DNA from: Chaetoderma sp. LZ-2023a
Lineage: Eukaryota > Mollusca > Caudofoveata > Chaetodermatida > Chaetodermatidae
Assembly (NCBI GenBank): GCA_034401795.1
Contig: CM067367.1
Coordinates: forward strand, 35,130,880 to 35,194,879
DNA: 64,000 bases
Direction: 5' to 3'
Shown: positions 1 through 11,253 of the stretch, piece by piece
Layout of the letters: the number at the start of each line of letters is the position of its first letter
How positions within the stretch are numbered: the first letter of the stretch is position 1
Made by a program: the position numbers and the translations under genes
The notes under the pieces: generated by a model
Told to the model about the DNA's origin: nothing
Seen by the model: the letters and a program-made list of their open reading frames with translations, nothing else
Databases searched by the model: none

Positions 1-1800
1 CCATAAAGATAACTGTAGGAACAATCTGCCAGAGCACAAAGATCCAGTCAAACTAGCAAATCGTTTTTCAAATTTCTTTGCTGAGAAAATAGACCTAATT
101 CGTAGCAACATTGTCCAGACTATTCACCATCTAACTCTTGTAGTTTGTCTGGATCAAACTGCGCTATGACGTCATTCAAATCAGTATCTCCCGATGAAGT
201 ATTGACAATAATCCGCAATTCATCAGAAGCATCGTGCTCACTGGACCCAATGCCTACAAAAATACTTAAAGAATGTGTTGACGAATTGCTACCTGCAATA
301 ACAAAGGTGTTAAACTTGTCCTTAGAAGGTGGTGTCGTACCTGATTCTTTCAAAACTGCCAATGTGATTCCATTAATAAAGAAGCCTACACTCGACCAAA
401 ATACACTAGGGAACTACAGGCCCGTGTCGAACTTACCATATCTGTCCAAGGTGCTAGAAAAGGTCGTTGCCAAGCAACTAAATGACCATCTAGAATGCAA
501 CAACCTACTAGAACCCTTTCAAAGCGCATACCGGAAGCTCCACAGCACAGAAACTGCTCTACTCCGTGTACAAAATGACATTCTCTGCTCCATGGATGAC
601 TGGAAGTGTGTTCTATTGGTTCTTTTAGATTTATCTGCAGCTTTCGACACAATCGATCATAGCATTCTGATATCACGTTTAACAGAACTCGGTATATCGC
701 ACACAGCGCTTGCCTGGTTCAATTCGTACCTTACAAATCGTTACCAAACTTATTGTGGACGACCTAAAGTCAGTTTCAAATCAATTACGCTCTGGCGTAC
801 CACAAGGATCTGTGCTTGGTCCCATCTTGTTCACAATATACACGGCACCACTAGGCAACTTAATACGATCTCATGGCATAAGCTACCACTTTTATGCGGA
901 CAACACGCAATTCTACCTCGAGTTCCATGTAAACCATCAGTTAAACGCCCGTGAGTGTGTCGAAAACTGTGTTCTTGACATCAAACATTGGATGTTGAAC
1001 AACATGTTGCAGCTGAACGACAAGAAAACAGAGACTCTTGATAACATCTCACCACATCCGACAGAATGTGGACATAAAAAGTCTCCACGTTGGAGAGGCC
1101 GAAATTGGTTTTAGCGACAGTGCCCGCAACATAGGCGTAACTTTTGATAACATTCTTTCAATGGAAGCACATGTGACATCTGTCTCTCGTTCCATCTTCA
1201 TCAATATGAGAAACATCAGCAAAATTCGAAATCTGCTTGACACCGACGCAGTTAAAACACTTGTTCATGCCACCATAACATCCCGGTTGGACTATGGCAA
1301 TGCATTACTGACTGGCATAACATCAGCCCAGTTGGAGCGTCTGCAGAGAGCCCAGAACACAGCAGCTCGGTTGATCACCCGCACGAGAATGCATGAACAC
1401 ATCACGCCTGTTCTCCACGAACTACACTGGCTGCCAGTTAGAGAACGGATCAGCTATAAGGTCGGACTCTTAGTGTTCAAATGCCTTCATGATCTTGCAC
1501 CACCGTACCTAAATTCACTGATCGTACAAAGAACATCAGCAAGGTCCCTTCGATCAAATTCACAATTACTATGTGTCGTACCACGTTCGAATTTAACCAT
1601 CGGTGAACGCGCCTTCTCGAGAGGAGGACCAAAATTTTGGAACAATCTACCATCTGACATTCAAAATTGTAACAAAATTGAGCCATTTAAATCTATGTTA
1701 AAAACTCACCTTTTCACAAGAGCATATTTTTTAATTTTGTAAAGCGCCTTTGAGCGGTTTAGTCCGGAATCAGCGCTATAGAAATTTACATACATACATT
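1..1800 (+). mobile_element. LINE (CR1/L2-like Jockey superfamily) 3' part, decayed
   Basis: Non-LTR retrotransposon reverse transcriptase, running in from beyond the left edge. Position 2 onward reads a pre-RT segment with ANRFSNFFAEKI. The RT follows: YRPVSNLPYLSKVLEKV (finger), LDLSAAFDTIDHS (motif A, about 625-660), [14 protein letters not shown] (motif B, about 787-830), then [10 protein letters not shown] (about 890-920). The C-terminal thumb and tail region (RLDYGNALLTG, LHWLPVRERISYK, FWNNLPSDI) ends at a stop near 1740. A short 3' tail ends in TACATACATACATT. The frame changes at least three times (about 120-145, about 770, about 1040), and the usual YADD is YADN, so it is inactive. 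Clade is inferred from motif style; CR1, L2 and Rex/Babar-like are all possible. Confidence 0.85.
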
Positions 1801-2876
1801 TTTAGAAACACTAAAAAATCTTCTCCGAAACCGCTGGAGTAATTGATTCACCCCTCATAACACATCATCTGTGGCAGCGGTAGACCCAAGTTTGTTCAAG
1901 GCAACCTGATTGACCGATTTGCTTGGCGGCCATCTTGGATGACCTAGTTTTCGCGAAAACGACTAATTCTCCCGAACCGCTGAGAGAGAGCTGAAATTTT
2001 GTAAATATGCTTAGTGACCAAGCGCCTTTCAAGTTTGTTCAAGGGAAGTTTGTTCGTTAAAAAACATGGCCGCCATCAACTAATCAAAATTCAGCGTTTC
2101 TAGGTCATATTGGCTTTTTTATATTTGATGTAGTTTGATGGCAAAAATTGCTTTATATATGCTTATCAGTGTGGCGAGTTCAAATATGCCACTTTCGAGA
2201 CTGTCGGATAAACGCTTTGGCTGCCATCTTGGTTTGTTTTCCCGCCAAAGGCTCCCATAGTAGCAATGGGCCCATAGTAAAGCAATGGGGAATTCTTTAA
2301 ATGACTTCTCAAGAACCACTTGGCCAATTTCAGTTATATTTGGGAGGAAGCATTCATAGGGAATAGAGATCTAAGTTTGTTCAAATAAACCCGATCGGCC
2401 AATTAGGCCAGCGGCCATCTTGGATTTAGGCCGATTTTAGGAAACGTCTTTAATAATCTGAATATGATTTATGGCAAGGGAACTTAATTGGTCAAATGGT
2501 TCGGTGGCCATCTTGGTTGACCTAGTTGTAGCGAAAATAACTTATTCTCCAGAAGTGCTGAAGGGATCGGGCCAAAATTTGGCAGATATGATTAGGGCCT
2601 AAGGGCCATTAAAGTTTGTTCAAGAAGAGTTGATCCGTCTAAAAACATGGCCGCCGTGGGCCAATCAAAATATAGCATGTTTGGTGGCCATATTGGATTT
2701 TTCTATTTGATGGATTTTGAGGCCGAAATTGTTTTTATATGTATTTTTGGGTATTCTGATCTCAAATTTGCAATTTTCAAAACTGTCGGATAAATGGTTT
2801 GCTGGCCATCTTGTTGATAAAGAGCATTCTAGTTGAAATGCCTATGGTCCAGGTGAGCGATACAGGCCCCTTGTTA
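1801..2876 (+). repeat. GCCATCTTGG-box element, copy 1 (3' part)
   Basis: Long non-coding repeat made of related modules, each with a CGAAACCGCT- or AGAACCGCT-type box, a GTTTGTTCAAG box and a GCCATCTTGG box. It begins exactly where the LINE tail stops, in the middle of a module (TTTTAGAAAC), so the LINE inserted into an older copy whose left part lies outside the window. It ends in CCAGGTGAGCGATACAGGCCCC. No coding potential is seen. Confidence 0.7.
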
Positions 2877-2906
2877 ATTGTAGAGTGTGCAGATATTCGC
2901 GTTGGT

Positions 2907-3649
2907 TTAATCGTTATACTATATTATATGTCCTGTTAAAGGGGGTTTGGAAAATCTATATCCTATGGTACTCACATTTCCCGCCAAAGTTTTTAGTACC
3001 CTTATCGCTTGATTTGATATTGCATAATTAGTTTGGAACTGCTATCAATTCTTTTAGCGCTATAAAACTATATTGTACTGGGAACCAGGCACCACGTGTA
3101 ATTTGTTGTGTAGTTCCAGTAATCGGCAAATCACGCGTATGAATATACATACGCAGTCATGTTAAATAAGATATTTTCTTTAAATTTCTGAGCGAAATAC
3201 AGGATTAACGCATTGCACATCTTAAATAATACGAGCCATGATCATAAATTTTGGTGCATCTAAGAAGAATTAGTTAGCACCGTACGTGTCCAAATTGTGT
3301 TACTATTTTACAAGTCATGGCAATATCTTGACACACATGCACATATTTTTATAGCACACTAACCAGGAAGTTAATGCATTCAGAACTGCATTACACCGTA
3401 CCCGTTGTGGTAGCTTGGTTCCCTGGGGCATTTATTTGGTAACCAGGCTACACGGTGTCATATGCCGTGTAGCTACTATACGCTGTGATATTTTATCTAA
3501 AACAGACTCTTAGACGGTCAGTCACTGAATTGGAGTATGTGTAACGGAATAATTTTCTCAGTTCTGACTATCGCTATCTTACCGCCATTTTGTCTTTAAA
3601 AAGTCGTCAATTCAAGCCGTGAAATGATTAAATATCGAATTGTATTGTT
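2907..3649. other. no gene seen
   Basis: AT-rich stretch between two GCCATCTTGG-box elements. It has short internal echoes of GGAACCAGGC and CACGGTGT but no ORF, RNA gene or clear element boundary. Confidence 0.4.
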
Positions 3650-4633
3650 AGCTCACCTGGCCTGAAAGGCCAAGTGATCTTATGTCGTGGTGACCATCCA
3701 TCGTTCGTCCGTCAACTTTTCATTTAAACGACTTCTTCTCAAGAACCGCTGAGCCAATTTCAATTATATTTGGCAGGAAGCATCCTTAGAGCATAGGGAT
3801 CCAAGTTTGTTCAAATGAAGCCGATTGGCCAATTAGGCCGGCGGCTACCTTGGATTTTGGCCGATTTTTAAAAACGTCTAAAAATCTTCTCCGAAACCGC
3901 TTGAGGGATTGAAGGAAACCTCATGAAATATGATCTAGGGAAAGAGCTCAACCAAATTTGTTCAAGGGAACTTAATTGGTCAAATAGTTTGGCGGACATC
4001 TTGGTTGACCAAGTTTTAGCGAAAATAACTTCTCCAGAACCGCTGAAGGGATCAGGCCGAAATTTGGCAGATATGGTTAGGGACTAAGGGCCAGTAAAGT
4101 TTGTTCAAGAGAAGTTGATCCCTCAAAAAACATGGCTGCCGTGGGCCAATCAAAATATAGAATGTTTGGCGGCCATATTGGATTTTATTATTTGATGAAT
4201 TTTGATGCCGAAATTGGTTTTATATAGTTTTTTGCCTATTCTGATCTCAAATTTGCAATTTTTTAATCTGTCGGATAAACGGTTTGGCGGCCATCTTGGA
4301 TCATTTTCTCGCCAAAAGCTCCCATACTAAAGCAATGGGAAATTAAAAATATCTTCTCGAGACCTACTGAGCCGATTTCAATTATATTTGGCATGAAGCA
4401 TCCTTAAGGCATAGAGATTCAAGGTTGTTCAAACGAACCCGATCGGCCAATTTGGCCGGTGGCCATCTTGGATTTCGGCCGATTTTTAGAAATATCTTTA
4501 AAAATCTCCCAAACCATTTGATGGATCAGTGCAAAACTCATGAAATATGATCTAGGGTAAGCACTGAATCAAGTTTGTTCAAGGGAACTTGATTGACCAA
4601 ATGGTTCAGCGGCCATCTTGGATGACCTAGTTT
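3650..4633 (+). repeat. GCCATCTTGG-box element, copy 2, left part
   Basis: Starts with the family 5' end AGCTCACCTGGCCTGAAAGG, which folds on itself with the following CCAAGTGAGCT-like stretch into a terminal hairpin. Two modules about 620 bp apart follow; the marker TTTCAATTATATTTGGCA recurs near 3755 and 4376. It breaks off in GATGACCTAGTTTT, where DIRS-like copy 1 begins, and resumes after 11253. Confidence 0.75.
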
Positions 4634-4806
4634 TCTACTTCGAATAATACTTACCAGATGTACTATTATGATAATGTCTATTATCTAGTCTAGCTCAAAA
4701 TAAACAATTAAAAACTCCGCACTCTCCTGGTCCTGCCCATACTGTGTCCGGGAATTACCATAGCCGCAGGTGCCAAGTCAATTCCCAATCACAGTCAGAT
4801 TCGTCT
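4634..4806 (+). repeat. left inverted terminal repeat, DIRS copy 1
   Basis: Begins CTACTTCGAATAATACTTACC and runs through an AACTCCGCACTCTCCTGGTC block to TCAGATTCGTCT. The same block occurs inverted at 11050-11213, and again at the ends of copy 2. Confidence 0.85.
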
Positions 4807-5288
4807 ATTTTGCGCTTTTGTCAAGTCGCAATTTGTTAAATTTAAGAGGTTATCGGTGGTGAAAAGGATTTATATCGGTGGCTTCATGGAGGAACTGGGA
4901 AAATCATCATAGGGGCAGGTTGTATCAATCTAGAATTTATACATTCGTGCCATAATGACTGTTTGAAATTTCCTTAATTTGGCACATTGTTTTAAAATGA
5001 TAGCCATTGTTGGAGTTGCTTCTGTACCCGTTGAATTATGTCTTGCTTGGGTTGGCGTGTCTAGGCACTCTGTTTTCGCCGATTTTTAGCTCTCGCTTCA
5101 TTGTCGAGGGTGTTTTTAGCGATCGGCGTTGTATTCTTGGTTATTTAACGTTGGTTAACTGCTAAGTTGTGTGTTTTTTAATTTTCACTCAAAAAAGTTT
5201 CAAATATTTCCTGCCTGAAGGCTTGATTATCATTAATTTAAGAGAAAATTAATGTGTTTCTAAGAAAATCTTTTAACGATCAAGTCGA

Positions 5289-7255
5289 TTGTGCGTATTG
5301 CTCGTCATCGTTTGTCATGTGCAGCGTTTTAATTCTTCTCTGTGTTCGCAGAAACCAAAGAACCTGGATACTCTCTGCCAGAAATGCAACAGGTTCATGA
5401 AGCGCAAGTACTCAGGACATCACTGTGTAGCGTGCGCAAAGTGTAAGGTTGGAAGCCCTTGTGATGCGTGCGCCAAGTGGTCGTCGGCAATGGTGGCAGA
5501 GTTTGATAGGGATCGACATGCGCGTCTGGAGAGGATCGCGAGGGACAAGGCGGCGAAGCTGAACCAGGCATCTCTGAAGGGACTGGAAGGTCGTCTGAAT
5601 AACCGCATGGATTCAGCTCTGGGCGTATGGGCGGCCCAGTTCAAGGCAATGTTCGATTCATTGCAGTCCACGGTCCCGTCGATGCAAGCTAGTGCAGGAC
5701 AACCCTTAGGTGGTCCGGCTAGTTCTGCGGAGGGTCAAGCACCTGCCCCTTCTCTGTCCGTGGCTCAAGATCCTACGATAGAGGAGGAAGATCTTCTTAT
5801 GGAAGATTCCGGCATGCCGGATATTTCGATGACGGCAATGCCTAGTACCTCCCAGGGGTCTCCCTCGGGATTTGTACGGGTTTGCCAGGCGGATGGAGAT
5901 CTCGACGTTCCGTCGGGTATTTTCCATCCGCTGTTTGTGCAACCAGAGGTGTCGGCGGAGCCGTGTTTTGCGGTTCCTGCCGGTATCCCGGCGGCTTTGG
6001 GTGCGGCTCCTATCGGAGTGCCGTCACCTACCGTGAGTAAAGCGGTCGTGGTCCCGACTCCCGTGCTGGAGCCGATGGACTGCGGAGAATCCGGGTCCGG
6101 CGATTCGTTGGACACCGGTGCCACTGGTAGTCGAGCTATGGATGCGATCTGTCTTGGCAGAGAGGTGTCTCGTAGCTCTCAGCATGGATCGTCGGTGGCC
6201 CTCTCATCTAAGGGAGAGAGGGAGGATGAAAACGGGAGTTCTTTAATGGACGAGTCCGTTTTCTGCACCGAGGCTGAATGGGTGCAGGTCCTTGGATGGA
6301 TGTCCGATCGTCTCGGGTTGTCATCTGTTCTGGGATCTCAGCGCGATCCGGCGATGGAGCGGATGTCAGAGCGAGCGGCTAGCGCTCTGTCAAGTGGCTC
6401 TTCTGCCATGCCAACACTCCCTTTGGACACGCAGACTTCCGACATGCTGGAAGTTGCGGCATACCGTCTGGTGCAGCCGGAGTATGCATTGCCCAAGGCC
6501 CCGAAGGGGATAAGGAGTAGGGTCCGTTTTCCGGAGCTGGCCTATCATCAGTATGCCCGGGTCCCACGGCTTTCCGTCGGGGAACGAGAGGCGCTAAATA
6601 GGCCATTGGCTGGGAAGGCTAAGGGGCGGTCTCGTCCTTTGGTTTCGCAGACCAATAAAGACCCGTTCAATGAGCTGACGCTCATTGAAGATGCGGCGAG
6701 GGCAGCCATGGCTGCGCTCTCGCACGGGTGTACCGTCCTGCAGGGTATGCTGGCCTGCGCGGAGGAAGGTGGACAGGTGCCAGAGGCTGCTCCCGGAGTT
6801 ATTCGGGACACCATGCGCCTGTCTCAAGATTGCGTGGCATGAGGGCTGCATTATCTTCTGCGCCTTTCATCGGTCCAGGCTTGTTCGGCGGCTCGGCACG
6901 GCAAGCTCTCTCCAAGGTTGCATCAATGGTTGCGGAGCAAGAAGTGGTCGGCAAGTCGTGGAAGTCGACTAAAAGGACACAGCCGCAGCAGTCCTACCGC
7001 CAACATAGACAGGAGCAGCAGAGGCAGCGTCCAAGATCGCCCTTCCGTCGTCCTGGCCGTGATGCCCATAGGCCATCCGGATCACAAGGACCTGGCCATT
7101 CGTCCTCATACAAGTCCTCTAATAAGAGGCCGTATGAGGATGATAAGAAGGATGGCGAGTCGGGCCGCGGCGGCTACCGTAAGGATAGCCGTGGCGGCGG
7201 TTCCGGACCGTCGTATTACAAGAAGCCGCGGGGCGGCCGTGGAGGTCGTTCCTGA
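5289..7255 (+). pseudogene. DIRS copy 1 ORF1 (gag-like) region
   Basis: Gag-like ORF1 of the fossil. Near its start is a cysteine-rich, probably zinc-binding segment with CQKC, HHCVAC, CKVG and CDAC pairs. A long low-complexity Ser/Pro/Ala/Gly part follows, then a conserved block around FPELAYHQYARVPRL, and a basic Arg/Gly/Ser-rich tail near 7000-7255 that could bind RNA. The open frame begins without an ATG, and a pyrimidine-rich tract ending in TTCGCAG lies about 70 bases into it, so a spliced start is possible. This copy is broken here. Confidence 0.75.
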
Positions 7256-9120
7256 CGGGTTTCCGGCGGAACCAGATCCGGTAACGTTAGGAGCGAATGG
7301 AGTCGAGAATCTTCACCCAAGCGATTTAGCGTCTTCTCGTGCAATCTTGACCGACAGCTGTGTGCAGATTCCTTCCGTCGGAGGCAGACTTCAACTGTTC
7401 CTAAACCAATGGGAACAGGTTGTGCGCGATTGTTTAGTCTGTCAGTGGATAAGAAACGGCTACGATCCGGACTGGCTCATCCATCAATCGTTAGTTCCGT
7501 TAACATCGACTCCAATATGGACTCCTGTTCCAAGGGAATCAGATCGTCTGGACGCCATTTGCTCAGAAATAGAATCGCTTCGGCAGAAGAATGCGATTCA
7601 TCTAGTCCGCAATCAGTCTTCTCTGGACTTTTATTCGATCATGTTCCTCGTTCCGAAGCGTACCGGAGGATGGAGACCAATTCTCAATCTCAAACCGTTG
7701 AACAAATTTATTCTTTCTCCCAAATTTCAAATGGAGACTGTAGCAGCGGTAATGACAGGACTGAGATAAGGCATGTGGGCAGTGTCGATAGATCTGAAGG
7801 ATGCATATTTTCATATTTCAATGTCAATTCCTTTTCAGAAATACCTTCGCTTTGCATTCCAAGACAATGTTTGGGAATTCAATGCGCTTCCATTCGGCCT
7901 GACCACAGCTCCGAGGGTCTTCACCAAGGTGGTTCTCGCCATGACTTCTTTACTTCGCAGGAGAAACATAGCTGTTCACACTTACATAGACGACTGGCTG
8001 CTAAAGGCAAGTCGTGGAAGTCGACTAAAAGGTCCAGTCACTCTGCGCAGCAATCTTCAGGTAGTCCTAGCCTTATTAAAGGATCTAGGATGGATTGTGA
8101 ATCTAGAGAAATCAGAACTGACTCCATCCCAGGAGTTTGTTTATCTGGGAATATTTTTCAATCTCAGGGACGGCGTAGCTTTTCTGGCGGAAAGCAGAGT
8201 CAAAAGCCTGATTGCAGTTTTGGAGTCGGTTTCTCTAGGAGCCTATCTGACGGCGCGCCAATTTCTCAGGATACTGGGGTTACTAGTATTGCTGGAGAAG
8301 GTGGTTCCATATGCGGCACTCGGGCGCAGGCCAATTCAGATGTACCTAATGTCATTCTGGTCTCAGAGAACAGATCCGTTATCTCTGAGGATACCAGTAA
8401 AAGAACCATTGATATTCCACCTTCAGTGGTGGTTATCAGAACAGAATCTCCTGCGAGGTGTTCCTCTACAACCTCCTCAACCTCAGATGTCCATCTTCAC
8501 GGATGCATCATTGACGGGTTGGGGAGCGGTATTAGACGATCAGTCAGTGTCATGGGAATGGGATCGGACCAATGCGCAGAAACATATCAATGTACTCGAA
8601 CTATTAGCGGTGGGATTTGCACTTCGAAAGTTCGAGAGTCTAATTCAAGACAAAATTGTCCTGATAAGGACAGACAACTCAACAGTGGTGTCTTATTTGA
8701 ACCGCCAGGGCGGGACGAGATCACCAGAGTTGTGTATGATGGTTTGGAACCTGCTGTGGTGCCAAGAGAGGAATATTATTCTTCGGGCAGCACACATTCC
8801 AGGAAGATTGAACATCCTAGCGGATGCTCTCAGTCGAAGGACGATTTGTCGTCCGACAGAATGGCAGCTCAACCAATCGGTAGCGGAGGTTCTATTCAAA
8901 CAATGGGGCAAGCCAAATGTCGAACTGTTTGCGATGAATCAGAACGCAAAGATGGTCACTTACGTGTCACCGATCCCGGACCCGCTAGCGCTAGCGGTAG
9001 ACGCACTGGCGATAAGTTGGGAAGGAATGTACGCGTATGCGTATCCCCCAACAATTCTCATCCCGAAAGTTCTGGCAAAGATAAGAGAGGGGATGTGTCA
9101 ATTACTGCTGATCGCTCCTA
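7256..9120 (+). pseudogene. DIRS copy 1 reverse transcriptase / RNase H region
   Basis: RT with VSIDLKDAYFHI (motif A, about 7785), FNALPFGLTTAPRVFTKV (motif B, about 7880) and the catalytic YIDDWLL (about 7985). RNase H follows, with FTDASLTGWGAVL (about 8495), NVLELLAV, RTDNSTVVSYLN and ADALSRR (about 8820). Domain order and motif spelling are those of DIRS-type pol. A second reading frame is open across much of the same interval, as in copy 2. Part of a broken element. Confidence 0.85.
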
Positions 9121-10277
9121 ATTGGCCAGGCCGATCATGGTTTACGAATCTGCTGGACCTTCTGGTCTGCAATCCAATCCCTCTTCCAGACAGAAGAGAT
9201 CTAATCTCTCAGAACAGGGGTCTGTACCTTCACGACAGACCGGAAATGTTCAAATTGACTGCATGGATGTTATCAAGCAGCGTGCAATTGAGGGTGGCTT
9301 TTCTGAGCAAGCAGCGAAGTTTGTTGCTTCAGCCAGAAGAGTTTCAACCACAAAGACATATAATTATAGAATCAACAAATTTGCACAGTGGTGTGAGAGA
9401 AGAGATATTAATCACTGTTCAACACGTAGCAGATTTTATCTGTCATTTATACGAAGTTGACAAACTTGTACCTTCTACCCTAGCAGCATATAAGTCTGCA
9501 TTATCTTCAGTCATTCCCAGTCTGGCCATTGAAGGAGTGGAGAATGACACCTTGCATGAAGTTATTAAAGGAATGAGCAATCTGCGACCTAGACAGCCAA
9601 TTCCTATCCCAGCATGGAATCTATCTCTTGTTCTACAGGTTTTAGGGCATGCTCCCTTTGAACCAATTAGATCTATAGACATTAAACTGTTAACTATTAA
9701 ATCAGTTTTCTTAGTTGCAGCAGCATCGGCGAGAAGGAGAAGCGAAATACATGCGCTTTCTGCCGAACAAGACCGTTTAGTCGTCACGGGTGAAGGTTTA
9801 AGACTACTTCCACGTCTTTGTTTCCTGGCAAAGAATTAGTCACTTAAATATCCAGGACAGCCGATCAATTTGCCAAGTTTAGCTAGACATGACCCAAACT
9901 CTTCTGCTAGGTGTCCTGTCAGATGTCTGAAAATGTATAAGAAACGTACTGATGAGTGGAGAGATGACCCGAAATCTCTGTGGTTATGTCTCAAAGCTCC
10001 TCATTTACGAGCCTCGAAAGATACTATTTCTCGTTGGATAGTTGACGCTATTCAGATGTCGCACAAAATCGCTACAGGAAAGCAGATTGATCGTGCGAAT
10101 GCCCATCAGGTCCGAGCACTAGCAGCATCATCGGCCCTTTATAAGGGTGTCTCATTAGAGGAGGTGATCTCTGTAGCACAATGGCATGCCGAGTCGTCAT
10201 TCACTGATTTTTACCTTCGCGACATCTCCAGCGCACTTAATCCGGTAGCCGTCGCCAATTTGTCGAATCTAACCTAA
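9121..10277 (+). pseudogene. DIRS copy 1 tyrosine recombinase region
   Basis: Phage-integrase-like tyrosine recombinase. The N-terminal SAM-like core-binding part is around 9290-9600 (KFAQWCER; YEVDKLVPSTLAAYKSAL). The catalytic part carries the box I arginine in ARRRSEIHAL (about 9728), the HxxR box in HQVRALAASSAL (about 10100) and the probable nucleophile tyrosine in FTDFYLRDIS (about 10205). Such a recombinase inserts a circular DNA form in DIRS elements. Part of a broken element. Confidence 0.85.
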
Positions 10278-10884
10278 GCCACTTCCGACCACTACTTCGC
10301 ACACATCACAGTCTTCCACCTACACTGAACAATCGCTATGCACATGACTGAGTACGACCGTGGATTGGGCCGAGCTCCTGTGATGATCAAGAAAAGATCA
10401 AGCACTCAAAATGGTGAGTGTTTACATTAATTAAGTGACTATAAATATGTTTACTTACAGTCGAAATACCAGACTGCTTAGGTAAATAGTCTGGTACAAG
10501 AGTATTCTTATCCTCTCAAACAGACTTTTAGACTCATTCCAATTTGAAAATCTAATCGATATACTGATGTTTTTTCAAAATTAGAAGTTGTAGTAGCTTC
10601 TTTGCACTCTACTGGACTGCCCTAGCTGAGACTTGGGACTGACACGGGTCTGGTGGGTGTTGCATCCCCATTGACAGCCCTCTGAATTTTGTGCGGTCAA
10701 AAGAGGGGGGGGGGGGGGGAGCGCGGTCTAGACCATGGAATTTAGCACTCTATGAGTCAGACGGCAGAACCCAAGCGTATGCCAGGGTTCTAGTCGCTTC
10801 ACAACCTTCTCTGTTGGATGGTAGATGAGTGCTGGTTCGAGCCTCACCTCCCACCGGCATTTCCTGGCTGTCGAAATCCGGAGT
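10278..10884 (+). other. DIRS copy 1 3' non-coding region
   Basis: Non-coding stretch of the element between the recombinase and the internal complementary region. It contains a G homopolymer of about 14 (10707-10720) that may be unreliable in assembly. Copy 2 has the equivalent region at 32402-32947. Confidence 0.6.
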
Positions 10885-10985
10885 TTATCATAATAGTACA
10901 TCTGGTAAGTATTATTCGAAGTAGAATCAAAAAAGCATCCGCTTTTGTTTCTACGAGAATTCTTAATACTTACCAGATGTACTAT
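10885..10985 (+). repeat. internal complementary region, DIRS copy 1
   Basis: Holds the reverse complements of the two element tips joined head to tail: AGTATTATTCGAAGTAGAA (left tip) running straight into TCAAAAAAGCATCCGC (right tip). This junction sequence is the family hallmark thought to template rebuilding of the ends. Confidence 0.85.
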
Positions 10986-11049
10986 GGCTGTCCTCAGCCG
11001 CCCCGCTGAGGTGAGGCTGAGCTGCTTTCGCTGTTTGCCAAGGCAAATA

Positions 11050-11253
11050 TAAGACGAATCTGACTGTGATTGGGAATTGACTCGGTACCTGCGGCTATGG
11101 TAATTCCCGGACACAGTATGGGCAGGACCAGGAGAGTGCGGAGTTTTTAATTGTTTATTTTGAGCTAGACTAGATAATAGACATTATCATAATAGTACAT
11201 TTGGTAAGTATTAAGAATTCTCGTAGAAACAAAAGCGGATGCTTTTTTGATTC
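11050..11253 (+). repeat. right inverted terminal repeat, DIRS copy 1
   Basis: Inverted match of 4634-4806, starting AGACGAATCTGACTGTGATT and ending with the right-tip sequence GCGGATGCTTTTTTGATTC. The host repeat resumes immediately after with ACAAAAACAACTT. Confidence 0.85.

Larger units (their letters stand above)
4634..11253 (+). mobile_element. DIRS-like tyrosine-recombinase retrotransposon, copy 1 (broken fossil)
   Basis: About 6.6 kb, with inverted terminal repeats, a gag-like ORF1, an RT/RNase H region, a tyrosine recombinase region and an internal complementary region near the 3' end. This is the layout of the DIRS order. It shares all parts with the - strand copy at 32038-38709, and they agree in roughly nine of ten residues over ORF1 by eye, so both look fairly young. 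The coding part of this copy is broken about four or five times. It sits in the middle of a GCCATCTTGG-box element with no visible target duplication, as expected for recombinase-mediated integration of a circular intermediate. I saw no methyltransferase domain of the kind found in many DIRS elements. Confidence 0.88.

Noticed and set aside
5420-6851. Several antisense frames in the DIRS ORF1 region
   Set aside because: Compositional shadows of the GC-rich ORF1; the same happens in copy 2.
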